The notes under the pieces were generated by a model, which saw nothing but the letters and a program-made list of their open reading frames with translations, did not search any database and was not told the origin of the DNA. From CAZRWD01 sp964603785 (GTDB taxonomy: Bacteria; Fermentibacterota; Fermentibacteria; Fermentibacterales; Fermentibacteraceae): a DNA stretch of 64,000 bases. The stretch covers positions 62,001-126,000 of the forward strand of contig CAZRWD010000006.1 of assembly GCA_964603785.1 (NCBI GenBank), read 5' to 3'. Below are positions 10,839 to 17,989 of this stretch, piece after piece. Position numbers and translations under genes: made by a program. The number at the start of each line of letters is the position of its first letter. Positions within the stretch are counted from its first letter, which is position 1.

Positions 10839-11114
10839 TTGCCGAAGCTCTTCGTCACCGACACGGCGTCCGCCGCCGACATCAGGGTCTTCTTCACCGA
10901 CATCCGCTCGGAGGCCCACCTGGCTGTCTTCGAGACCGACGACCAGTGGGCCGCCACAGAGCCCGGGATCTGGTTCTACACCGACATCCGGGGAGAGGCC
11001 GACAAGTCGGTCCATTTCACGGACAGCCAGTGGGACGCCGATCTCATAGCATTCAGGACCGATGTCCAGCCGGACGCGGGCTGGCTGGACCCCGGGAAGG
11101 CCGGTCTGCTCTGA
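10839..11114 (+). CDS. DUF6150-like short-repeat protein
   Basis: 91 residues made almost wholly of ~13-residue repeats with the pattern (F/V)xTDxxxxADxxVF, about six copies, closing with a conserved-looking 'AGWLDPGKAG'. This matches the DUF6150 type of protein, probably a small all-beta repeat fold of unknown role. A TTG start with GGAGG 6 bases upstream is used. It is the last gene of the pdx operon and converges with the YgjP-like gene, whose stop is only 3 bp away. Confidence 0.7.
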   Translation: MPKLFVTDTASAADIRVFFTDIRSEAHLAVFETDDQWAATEPGIWFYTDIRGEADKSVHFTDSQWDADLIAFRTDVQPDAGWLDPGKAGLL

Positions 11115-11117
11115 GTC

Positions 11118-11846
11118 TCAGGCGCCCGTGACCTGCCTGCGCAGCAGGTCCCGCGGACCAGCGTAACCGGGCATCAGGGATCCGAGCAGATCCCAGAAGG
11201 CCCTTCCATGGTCGCGCACCCTGAGGTGGCACATCTCGTGCAGCACGGTGTACTCCAGGACCGTCTCGGGGTAGATCCCGAGCCTCCAGTTCAGGGAGAT
11301 GGTCCCCCTGACACCGCAGCTGCCCCAGCGCGTCCGCATGTCACGGACCCTCATCCGCGGGAAGGGGACGCCCAGCATGAGGGCAAAGGCCGCCGCGTGA
11401 TGCGCCGCCCTCCTCCCGACCTCCTCCGACAGCCAGCCGCGCAGGAACCGGGCGGGATCACCGTCGCCGACCACGGCCGGCGTCCCCAGGAGCAGGCGCC
11501 CGCCCCGGAGACGGACCGGAGCGGTGCCGTGGAGCTCCCCGACAAGGGTAACGGTGACCATCCTGCCCATGACCGGCAGGAGCATCCCGTCTGAAACGCT
11601 CCCCGGCCAGTCCTGCGACGGGCTCTCACCCCTCCGCCTCTCGAGCTCGGCGAGTTTCCGCTGCACCCAGCCGGCGTGGGCGTGCACGAACTCGTGGGCG
11701 TGCTGGAGCGCCATGCGACGAGGGAGGACCACCTCGACCCGCCCCGGGAGGACCCGGATGCTCAGCCTCCGGGCTCGTGCGCTGCGCCTCACCGCGTAAT
11801 CGAAGGGGAGACCTCCCGCCTCAGCGGAAGAAGTCCGCGACGGCAC
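11118..11846 (-). CDS. YgjP-like (DUF45) metallopeptidase-domain protein
   Basis: 242 residues of the YgjP/DUF45 family, predicted zinc metallopeptidases. The metal site HEMCH followed by 'DHGRAFW' lies in the last third, preceded by the family motif TRWGSC. The N-terminal 'RRSARARRLSIRV' is also typical. The GTG start has GGAGGT 6 bases upstream and overlaps the preceding aminotransferase gene by 26 bp. It is the last gene of a minus-strand sugar-modification operon, but the family's substrates are unknown. Confidence 0.88.
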   Translation of the reverse strand: MPSRTSSAEAGGLPFDYAVRRSARARRLSIRVLPGRVEVVLPRRMALQHAHEFVHAHAGWVQRKLAELERRRGESPSQDWPGSVSDGMLLPVMGRMVTVTLVGELHGTAPVRLRGGRLLLGTPAVVGDGDPARFLRGWLSEEVGRRAAHHAAAFALMLGVPFPRMRVRDMRTRWGSCGVRGTISLNWRLGIYPETVLEYTVLHEMCHLRVRDHGRAFWDLLGSLMPGYAGPRDLLRRQVTGA

Positions 11847-12963
11847 CGGCTACCTCCTCCTGCTGCTCCCTGGTGATCTCGGGATAGATCGGGAGGGTGA
11901 TGTTCCGCGAGGCGTTGTACTCGGCGGCCGGGAAATCCCCCTCCGAATGGCCGAGGTGGGCGTACGCCCTCTGCAGATGGAGCGGAAGGGGGTAGTGCAG
12001 GCCGCTCGCCACGCCCCTTGCGGAGAGGAATGCCGCCAGGGCATCGCGGCGGTCGCAATGGACGGGGTAGAGGTGGTAGACGTTGAGGACGCCGTCCTCG
12101 ACAGGCGGAACCTCGACGGGAAGCCCCGAGAGGAGCTCGTCGTAGACTCTCGCGGCCTCGACGCGGAGAGCGTTCCAGGACTGCAGGTGACGCAGCTTCA
12201 CTCCCAGCACCGCCCCCTGGATGGCCTCCATCCTGTAGTTGTGGCCGATGGTCTCGTAGAAGTACTTCCGGCCCGAGCCGTGATCCCTGAGGCATGCAAC
12301 GGCATCCGCCAGGTCCCCTGAGCTGGTCGTGACGGCCCCGCCCTCGCCCCAGGCGCCGAGATTCTTGCCCGGGTAGAAGCTGAAGGCGGCAGCCAGGCCG
12401 AACGACCCCGCACTCCTCCCGTCCCTCGAGGCTCCGTGCGCCTGGCAGGCGTCCTCGAACAGGAGCAGGCCGTGCTCCCCGCAGAGGGCCTCGAATGCCT
12501 GCATCTCTGCCGGCCGGCCGTAGAGGTCCACGGGCATGACCGCGCGGACGACCGCGCCCGTCGCCGGATCGACGGGCCTCCCCGTCGCGGAGTTCTCGAG
12601 GAGGAAGGAGGCGGTCCCGCGCGGACAGAGGTTCCATGTCCCGCGGGTCACGTCGACGAATACGGGTACATGGCCGGCCAGCACGACCCCCTCCGCCGTG
12701 GCCGTGAAGGTGTTCGGGGGGATCACCACACCGCTTCCCGGAGGCAGGCCGGCCGCGGCCAGCATGGCGTGGACCGCGTCCGTGCCGCTCGACAGGCCCA
12801 CGCAGCGGGAGGTTCCGGTGAAGGCCGCGAATGCCGCCTCGAAGGCCTGCACCCTGGGTCCCAGGACATAGCCGCAGCTCTCGAAGACCTCGGACAGCTC
12901 GCGCAGTATCTCCTCCCCGACCTGTCTGTACTGGGCCTTCAGATCGAGAAACGGAACAGGCAT
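11821..12963 (-). CDS. DegT/DnrJ/EryC1/StrS-family sugar aminotransferase
   Basis: 380 residues. PLP-dependent enzymes of this family add an amino group to nucleotide-linked keto sugars for surface glycans. The Schiff-base lysine is Lys200 in FYPGKNLGAWGEGG and the cofactor-binding Asp is Asp171 in EDACQAHG. N-terminal 'PFLDLKAQY' is a family hallmark. It sits with two GT2 enzymes and a membrane protein, fitting glycan synthesis, but the sugar cannot be read from sequence. Confidence 0.93.
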   Translation of the reverse strand: MPVPFLDLKAQYRQVGEEILRELSEVFESCGYVLGPRVQAFEAAFAAFTGTSRCVGLSSGTDAVHAMLAAAGLPPGSGVVIPPNTFTATAEGVVLAGHVPVFVDVTRGTWNLCPRGTASFLLENSATGRPVDPATGAVVRAVMPVDLYGRPAEMQAFEALCGEHGLLLFEDACQAHGASRDGRSAGSFGLAAAFSFYPGKNLGAWGEGGAVTTSSGDLADAVACLRDHGSGRKYFYETIGHNYRMEAIQGAVLGVKLRHLQSWNALRVEAARVYDELLSGLPVEVPPVEDGVLNVYHLYPVHCDRRDALAAFLSARGVASGLHYPLPLHLQRAYAHLGHSEGDFPAAEYNASRNITLPIYPEITREQQEEVAGAVADFFR

Positions 12964-12964
12964 C

Positions 12965-13456
12965 TCAGCTCCTTCCGGGAGCAGCCCGTCCCGCCCCGGC
13001 CCGGAAGCCCCGCCAGGCGGCCATAAGGCGCTTCCGGGCGAGACCCCTCCAGGTCAGGGAGAAGAAGAACGGGCTGAGAGGGTAGTGACGGATGTCCATG
13101 ATGATGTGCAGACCTATCCCGAGGAGCGCTCCGGCGATCATGAGGCTCCCGGTGATCAGCCACCCGGCCGCGGCGAGCGCCGCGACCTCGACCGAGTGCA
13201 GGACCGGGAAGGCCCACGAGGACGGCACGCCGCGGGTGAAGCCGTATCTCGTCTCGAGGCCTCGCTCGTCGTGCAGCGCGCTCCTTACGAGGGCGGAGGC
13301 GCCGGAGGGGAGGCCCGAGGCGTGGAACTGCTCCAGGTGGTCGAGATCGAGTAGGGTCCCGAAGACGAAGAGAGAGGCGCCCGCCCTCCAGTCGAGCAGG
13401 AGGCCGACGGCGGCCCCTGCTGCGGCCGACGCGGCTGCATGTGCGAGAACCCTCAC
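12965..13456 (-). CDS. Integral membrane protein, YdjM/DUF457-like
   Basis: 163 residues with about four membrane segments and two polar motifs within or near them, 'LDLDHL' (about residues 36-41) and 'LHIIMD' (about 117-122). Such His/Asp motifs in a membrane protein resemble the YdjM/DUF457 group of putative membrane-bound metal-dependent hydrolases. The assignment is by pattern only. It lies between a GT2 gene and the DegT aminotransferase, with 1 bp to the latter, so it probably acts in the same glycan operon. Confidence 0.55.
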   Translation of the reverse strand: MRVLAHAAASAAAGAAVGLLLDWRAGASLFVFGTLLDLDHLEQFHASGLPSGASALVRSALHDERGLETRYGFTRGVPSSWAFPVLHSVEVAALAAAGWLITGSLMIAGALLGIGLHIIMDIRHYPLSPFFFSLTWRGLARKRLMAAWRGFRAGAGRAAPGRS

Positions 13457-13469
13457 CGGCGGACCGCCC

Positions 13470-14369
13470 CTACTTCACCAGGACGTAGTTGCGGTACTCG
13501 CCGAGCTTCCTGCCGAGGATGCGCTCCAGGGCGCTCAGGATCCGGATGGACGTCCGCAGGTGCTTGTGGTCCGGCGTGCCTGCCGGGTCGCGGAAATCCT
13601 CGGCCCGCCAGTTCTTGGAGGCGATCCTGTCGTGCATGACCGCAGGATGCGTGCCCTCGAACCTCGCAACCCTGTCCAGCGGACCGTAGTCCCAGGGTCT
13701 CTCCGGCTCCGGGTGGCGCCTCTCGACCCAGTCGCGGCCGTGGTGGAGGCTGTCCAGTGCTATGGTCTTGCGGCGCATGACATCAGGATGCCTGACCCAT
13801 CCGTAGTGGTAGACGGACGCCCCGCAGTCGGCCACGAGGAGCTTCCTGCCGTCGCGCCTGAAGCTCTGCGCGCTCCTCCAGCTCCTTATTCCCCTTCCGT
13901 TCCGGATCATCCGGATCTCCCGGCTGTACCAGTTGTGAGCACGCTGCACCCTGGAATAGTCACCCCAGAAGTGGTTGTAGTGGAACAGGAGGCCCTCGAC
14001 CTCGCTCCTTCCGTCGAACTCCGCGACCGCGTCCCTTATCCGGGGGTGATCCTTCTCGTGCAGCACCTCGTCGGCCTGGAGGTACAGGCACCACCTGCCG
14101 GAGCACCGGTCCAGCGCCAGGTTCGTCTGGTCCGCGTTGGTCGCCCCGTGGACGAACCTGGCCGGGTCCCAGGTGGTGTGGATGATCCTGACCCGGGGAT
14201 CGCCGATGCTCTCGAGAAGGTCCTGCGTCCCGTCGGTGCAGTCTCCGAGGCTTACGATGAACTCGTCGACCAGGGGGAGGGCCGACAGAATGGACTCCCT
14301 TGCCGGGTAGTCGAGCCGCACGGCGTCCCTGACGAAGGTAAATCCCGATATGCCCTGCATCTCGCCCAT
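13470..14369 (-). CDS. Glycosyltransferase family 2 protein
   Basis: 299 residues. The N-terminal half has a GT2-like nucleotide-sugar fold, with 'DEFIVSLGDCTDGT' as the first acidic loop and 'YLQADEVLHE' as the D-x-D-like metal site. The C-terminal half has many aromatic and basic residues and no membrane segment, so the enzyme is cytosolic or peripheral. It is the first gene of the minus-strand operon and is divergent from another GT2 at 14436. The acceptor sugar is unknown. Confidence 0.82.
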   Translation of the reverse strand: MGEMQGISGFTFVRDAVRLDYPARESILSALPLVDEFIVSLGDCTDGTQDLLESIGDPRVRIIHTTWDPARFVHGATNADQTNLALDRCSGRWCLYLQADEVLHEKDHPRIRDAVAEFDGRSEVEGLLFHYNHFWGDYSRVQRAHNWYSREIRMIRNGRGIRSWRSAQSFRRDGRKLLVADCGASVYHYGWVRHPDVMRRKTIALDSLHHGRDWVERRHPEPERPWDYGPLDRVARFEGTHPAVMHDRIASKNWRAEDFRDPAGTPDHKHLRTSIRILSALERILGRKLGEYRNYVLVK

Positions 14370-14389
14370 CGGATCCTTTCCGTCCTTTG

Positions 14390-14418
14390 TTGCCGCCCCG
14401 CCTCACGGCGGGTATTGT
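14390..14418 (+). promoter_or_regulatory. Candidate promoter for the LPS-core-type GT2
   Basis: TTGCCG, a 17-bp spacer and TATTGT end 17 bp before the ATG at 14436. The spacer holds an inverted repeat, CCCGCC-tcac-GGCGGG (14397-14412), which could be an operator, although such G+C palindromes occur by chance in this genome. Confidence 0.4.
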
Positions 14419-14435
14419 CGCGTCCTGGGGGTGCG

Positions 14436-15206
14436 ATGAAGCTCTCTGCGGCGATTATAGCTCTGAACGAGGAGACGGACCTTCCGGGATGCATCCGGAG
14501 CCTCTCGGACTTCGACGAGATAGTCGTCGTCGACTCCGGCAGCACGGACGGCACGGCCGGCCTGGCCTCCGGCCTGGGGGCGGTCGTGCTCTCCCGCCGC
14601 TTCGATTCCTTCTCCGCACAGAAGCAGTTCGCCTGCGACTCGTGCTCGGGCGACTGGATCGTCTCGATCGATGCCGACGAGAGGCTCTCCCCGGGATTCC
14701 GCGACGCCCTCGAATCGGGCGCCCGGGGTGGCGCGAAGGCCTTCCGGCTCCTTCGGAGGACGGTCTACCTGGGGAGGGAGCTCAGGTTCGGCCCCTGGAG
14801 CGGCGACGCCCCGCTCAGGGCGTTCGCGAGGGGATGTGCCGGATTCGGCCCCGAGCGGGTCCACGAGACCCTGCGAACCCCGGGTCCCGCACCCGTGCTC
14901 AGGGGCGCCCGGATCACCCACAGGCCCTACTCCTCGATATCCGAGCACATAGGGAAGATGGCCGGCTACTCCGCGCTCTGGGCCGCCCAGGAGCGGTCGG
15001 CCGGACGGAGGGCCGGCCTTGCCGACCTGATCCTCAGACCCCAGTGGAGGCTGTTCAGGGCTCTCGTCCTGCAGATGGGCGCCCTCGACGGCATCCCGGG
15101 GATCGCCGCCTCCGTGAGTTCGGCCGTGTATGCCTGGTGGAAGTACCTGGCCCTGTACGAGTCATGCCGGGAGGAGATCTCCCGGAGGGGAGGAGAAGTC
15201 GGATGA
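14436..15206 (+). CDS. Glycosyltransferase family 2, LPS-core (WaaE/KdtX) type
   Basis: 256 residues. It starts 'LSAAIIALNEE', with the nucleotide-binding 'VVDSGSTDGT' and the metal-binding 'SIDADER', and continues with the 'RLLRRTVYLGRELR' segment typical of the WaaE/KdtX-like glucosyltransferases of lipopolysaccharide inner core. A long antisense-overlapping frame begins further left, but homology starts at this ATG. Its stop overlaps the next gene by 4 bp. LPS core synthesis agrees with hldA/hldB and lptD elsewhere in the window. Confidence 0.88.
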   Translation: MKLSAAIIALNEETDLPGCIRSLSDFDEIVVVDSGSTDGTAGLASGLGAVVLSRRFDSFSAQKQFACDSCSGDWIVSIDADERLSPGFRDALESGARGGAKAFRLLRRTVYLGRELRFGPWSGDAPLRAFARGCAGFGPERVHETLRTPGPAPVLRGARITHRPYSSISEHIGKMAGYSALWAAQERSAGRRAGLADLILRPQWRLFRALVLQMGALDGIPGIAASVSSAVYAWWKYLALYESCREEISRRGGEVG

Positions 15207-16075
15207 GCCCGACCGGAACAGTTGTCTCCAGGCTGCTCTCCCTGCCTGCATCGATCCTCCTGCTGCTCTCCCAGTCCTGCGACGGCGGCTCGGGTCCCGG
15301 CGGCCCTGGTCCGGATCCCGGACCGGGAAGCGGTTACACGATAGACCACCTGTGCACCGCCGTGGAAGACATACCACCCGCCTGGATCGACTCCGCGCAG
15401 GCCCTCTTGAAGGTCCACTATGCGCACACCTCCCACGGAGGACAGCTCTCCGTGGGGCTCGACATCCTCGAGGAGCAGGATCCCTCCCTGGACGTGGAGA
15501 CCGGCTACTCGGAGCTGCCCTCGGCGGCAGGCGCCCTCTGCATCTTCGACGGACAGGAGGGAGAGACCTACATCACCCCCGAGCTCTACTGGCAGGGTGC
15601 CGGGGGGATGGACCTCACGCGCGACGTGCTGGACCACAACCCCTCGATCAACGTGTCGATGTGGGCGTGGTGCTGCCAGTGCGACTACTATTCCGGGGCG
15701 GAGGTGCAGGAGTACCTCGACGCGATGACCCAGCTGGAGTCCGAGTACCCCGGCGTGACCTTCGTATACTTCACCGGGAATGCGCAGGCGACCGGATCCG
15801 ACGGCTACAACAGGTCGCTGCGGAACCAGCAGATCAGGGACTACTGCGAGGAGCACGAGAGGATGCTCTTCGACTTCGAGGACCTGGACAGCTGGTGGTA
15901 CGATCCCGTCTCCGGCTGGGAGCAGGCTACGGAGACCTGGGAGGGGCACGTCTTCCCGGTGGAGCACCCCGAGTTCAACGGGGACGAAGCCGCGCACACG
16001 ACCTTCGAGAGCTGCGAGCAGAAGGGCCGCGCGACCTGGTGGATGATGGCGAGGCTTGCCGGCTGGGAGCCCTGA
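15203..16075 (+). CDS. Predicted lipoprotein or secreted protein of unknown function
   Basis: 290 residues. A hydrophobic leader ends at Cys26 (LLSQSC, a weak lipobox), followed by a Gly/Pro linker of about 18 residues, then a globular domain. Distinct motifs are 'YAHTSHGGQL' near residue 75, a 'WAWCCQCDY' Cys cluster and a 'YFTGNAQATG...NR' stretch. The arrangement recalls SGNH-type esterases, but no clear GDSL motif is seen, so the enzyme class is only a guess. It is translationally coupled to the upstream GT2 (ATGA). Confidence 0.6.
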   Translation: MSPTGTVVSRLLSLPASILLLLSQSCDGGSGPGGPGPDPGPGSGYTIDHLCTAVEDIPPAWIDSAQALLKVHYAHTSHGGQLSVGLDILEEQDPSLDVETGYSELPSAAGALCIFDGQEGETYITPELYWQGAGGMDLTRDVLDHNPSINVSMWAWCCQCDYYSGAEVQEYLDAMTQLESEYPGVTFVYFTGNAQATGSDGYNRSLRNQQIRDYCEEHERMLFDFEDLDSWWYDPVSGWEQATETWEGHVFPVEHPEFNGDEAAHTTFESCEQKGRATWWMMARLAGWEP

Positions 16076-16090
16076 CCGGGCGGCAGGCCG

Positions 16091-16969
16091 TCAGTCCCTG
16101 ATCGTGACCCGGTCCCCGGTGGTCGGGTCAAGCATCATCACCCCGCCGACCACCGGCTGGACCAGGAAGTGACCCACGGCGGGCGCTGTCATGGGATCGC
16201 CATGCGTATCGTGGACCTCGCGCACCGTTATCTCCACCATGCTCCGGAGGGGGTCCGCCTCTGCCCCCTCGGGGATCGTGGAGGAGTAGGACAGGCCGTC
16301 CTCTCCGGCCCACTCGAAGAGGCCGTCCTCCTCGACGATCCGGACGAGCCTCGCCGTCGCGAGTTCCCTGAGGTCGAACCTGGAGAGCATCCCCAGGTGG
16401 TCGGAGTCGGGGATTGCCGAAGCGCTGGCGGGGGCGCTTCCGTAGAAGCATGCGATTCTGCAGCCGATCTCGATCCTGCCGGGCGAGGGGCGGTAGATCC
16501 AGAGATCGCATCCGCTGAGCCTCTTCGTCGAGTCGGGAGGGATCCTCACGAACTCGAGCAGTTCCGACGCCGTGCCCAGGGTGGGGACTCCGCCCGGTTC
16601 CCCGGAAGGCTCGCATGCCCGGACGAAGCCCCGCAGCACCTCCCGGGCCGAGGCGAACAGCGAATCGAATCCGGCAGGCTCGCCGGTCTCCAGCACCGCC
16701 TCCATCTCGATCATCCCCGCATAGGGGTCGAGCCACTCCGAAACGAGCCAGCCGTCTGCACGGAGCAGGAGATGCAGGGGCACCTCCCATTCCTCCAGGC
16801 CCTCACCCGGCACCGGGAGCACCTGGGTCTCCCAGCCCGCGGGCAGCCCGCCGGAGTACAGCCCGGGGATGTCTCCCACGAACGGGCAGATGTACCCGAG
16901 GCGCTCCAGGAGGACATCCGTGCAGTCGCATCCCGCGACGGCGGCAAGAGCGGCCAGCAATGCTGTCAT
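16091..16969 (-). CDS. Lipoprotein of unknown function
   Basis: About 292 residues. The start chosen gives a clear lipoprotein signal, MTALLAALAAVAG-C with Cys14, and a GGGAGGG site a few bases upstream; the longer frame to 17005 would bury this signal. The mature protein has several Cys and a C-terminal beta-rich part ending 'LDPTTGDRVTIRD'. No family is recognised. It is divergent from the Ntn-hydrolase gene and convergent with the lipoprotein at 15203. Confidence 0.6.
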   Translation of the reverse strand: MTALLAALAAVAGCDCTDVLLERLGYICPFVGDIPGLYSGGLPAGWETQVLPVPGEGLEEWEVPLHLLLRADGWLVSEWLDPYAGMIEMEAVLETGEPAGFDSLFASAREVLRGFVRACEPSGEPGGVPTLGTASELLEFVRIPPDSTKRLSGCDLWIYRPSPGRIEIGCRIACFYGSAPASASAIPDSDHLGMLSRFDLRELATARLVRIVEEDGLFEWAGEDGLSYSSTIPEGAEADPLRSMVEITVREVHDTHGDPMTAPAVGHFLVQPVVGGVMMLDPTTGDRVTIRD

Positions 16970-17019
16970 CCCGTATCCCTCCCCGATGCGCCGGCTCCTT
17001 CGCAACCGATGCCGCTGCG

Positions 17020-17025
17020 TATAAT
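17020..17025 (+). promoter_or_regulatory. TATAAT -10 box before the Ntn-hydrolase gene
   Basis: An exact TATAAT, 66 bp before the ATG at 17092, one of very few in this GC-rich window. The best -35 candidate, TTCGCA at 16999-17004, is only 15 bp away, so the promoter is uncertain. It lies in the gap between two divergent genes, where a promoter is expected. Confidence 0.4.
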
Positions 17026-17091
17026 GCCGACGGAGGGACGCATCGACAAACGGCTCCCCCCGCCGGACCGAGCTGCGAAGGGAAACAGCCC

Positions 17092-17976
17092 ATGAGACCT
17101 CTCGAGGCGGCGCTGCCGCTCACCCTGCTCCTCCTGTCCGTCCAGCCCTCCCGGGCCTGCACCAGCTTCGCGGACTACTCCTCCGGGTCGGCATGGTACG
17201 GCATGAACTTCGACTGGCACCCCGGGACGGAGATCCTCTTCAGGATCGAGACCGGCATGGACGGCACGAGGGTGTTCACCATGTCGTTCGTGGTCGACGG
17301 GCGCCCCGTCCCCACCGCGGGCATGACCGCGGACGGGCGCTTCTCCTGCATGCAGGTCACCGACGCCCCCTGGACCGGGCCTCCGCCCGGCTCGGGCAAT
17401 CCGTACATCTTCACACCCTTCTACGCCGTCGTGTACCGCGGAGCCTCCATGGACGACATCCGCGCCATGATCCTGAACGACACCTTCGTGCAGTACGACG
17501 ACCCGCCGCTCCACGTGATGGTCGCCGACGCCTCGGGCCGGGCCGTCGTGATCGAGGTCGGGGAGGAGGGCAACGACGTCCTGGAGAGGACCGGGGAGCC
17601 GTTCGTGGTGATGACCAACTTCTCCTGCCGCTCCTGGCTCGGGGCCGCTCCGGAGGAGATCGAGGGCTGCGGTGCGGACAGGTACCGGAGAGCGCTGGAT
17701 GTGCTGTCGGAGAACGAGGGGAGGATGAGCCCCGCCATCGGGATGGCGGTGCTCGAGGCGGCCCGGAACACGAGCGAGGGCTTCCCCACGAGGGCATCCA
17801 TGGTCTTCGACGCCTCGTCGGCGACGGTCCACATCGTCCCCGCAGGCGAGTTCGAGAACATCTGGAGCGTCGACATCGGCACGGGCCGGATCGCCCTCCC
17901 CGGCGGCTGCGGGAGGTCGACCATGGTCCTGGACTCCACCGGAGTCACCGTCTCGGATCTGGCGGCCCTCCGCTGA
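17092..17976 (+). CDS. Secreted Ntn-hydrolase (linear amide C-N hydrolase type)
   Basis: 294 residues. A signal peptide (LPLTLLLLSVQPSRA) is followed directly by Cys23 in CTSFAD, then 'WYGMNFDW'. This is the N-terminal pattern of choloylglycine hydrolase / acyl-transferase Ntn-hydrolases, in which the exposed N-terminal Cys is the nucleophile. Signal-peptide cleavage between Ala22 and Cys23 would itself create the active enzyme. It probably cuts a linear amide bond in the periplasm or outside the cell; the substrate is unknown. AAGGGA lies before the ATG. Confidence 0.75.
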   Translation: MRPLEAALPLTLLLLSVQPSRACTSFADYSSGSAWYGMNFDWHPGTEILFRIETGMDGTRVFTMSFVVDGRPVPTAGMTADGRFSCMQVTDAPWTGPPPGSGNPYIFTPFYAVVYRGASMDDIRAMILNDTFVQYDDPPLHVMVADASGRAVVIEVGEEGNDVLERTGEPFVVMTNFSCRSWLGAAPEEIEGCGADRYRRALDVLSENEGRMSPAIGMAVLEAARNTSEGFPTRASMVFDASSATVHIVPAGEFENIWSVDIGTGRIALPGGCGRSTMVLDSTGVTVSDLAALR

Positions 17977-17989
17977 CGCCTGTCCGCGC

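Noticed and set aside
13092..14435. A long plus-strand frame running into the GT2 gene at 14436.
   Set aside because: The minus strand holds three recognisable genes here (GT2, membrane protein, aminotransferase); homology of the plus-strand GT2 starts only at 14436.
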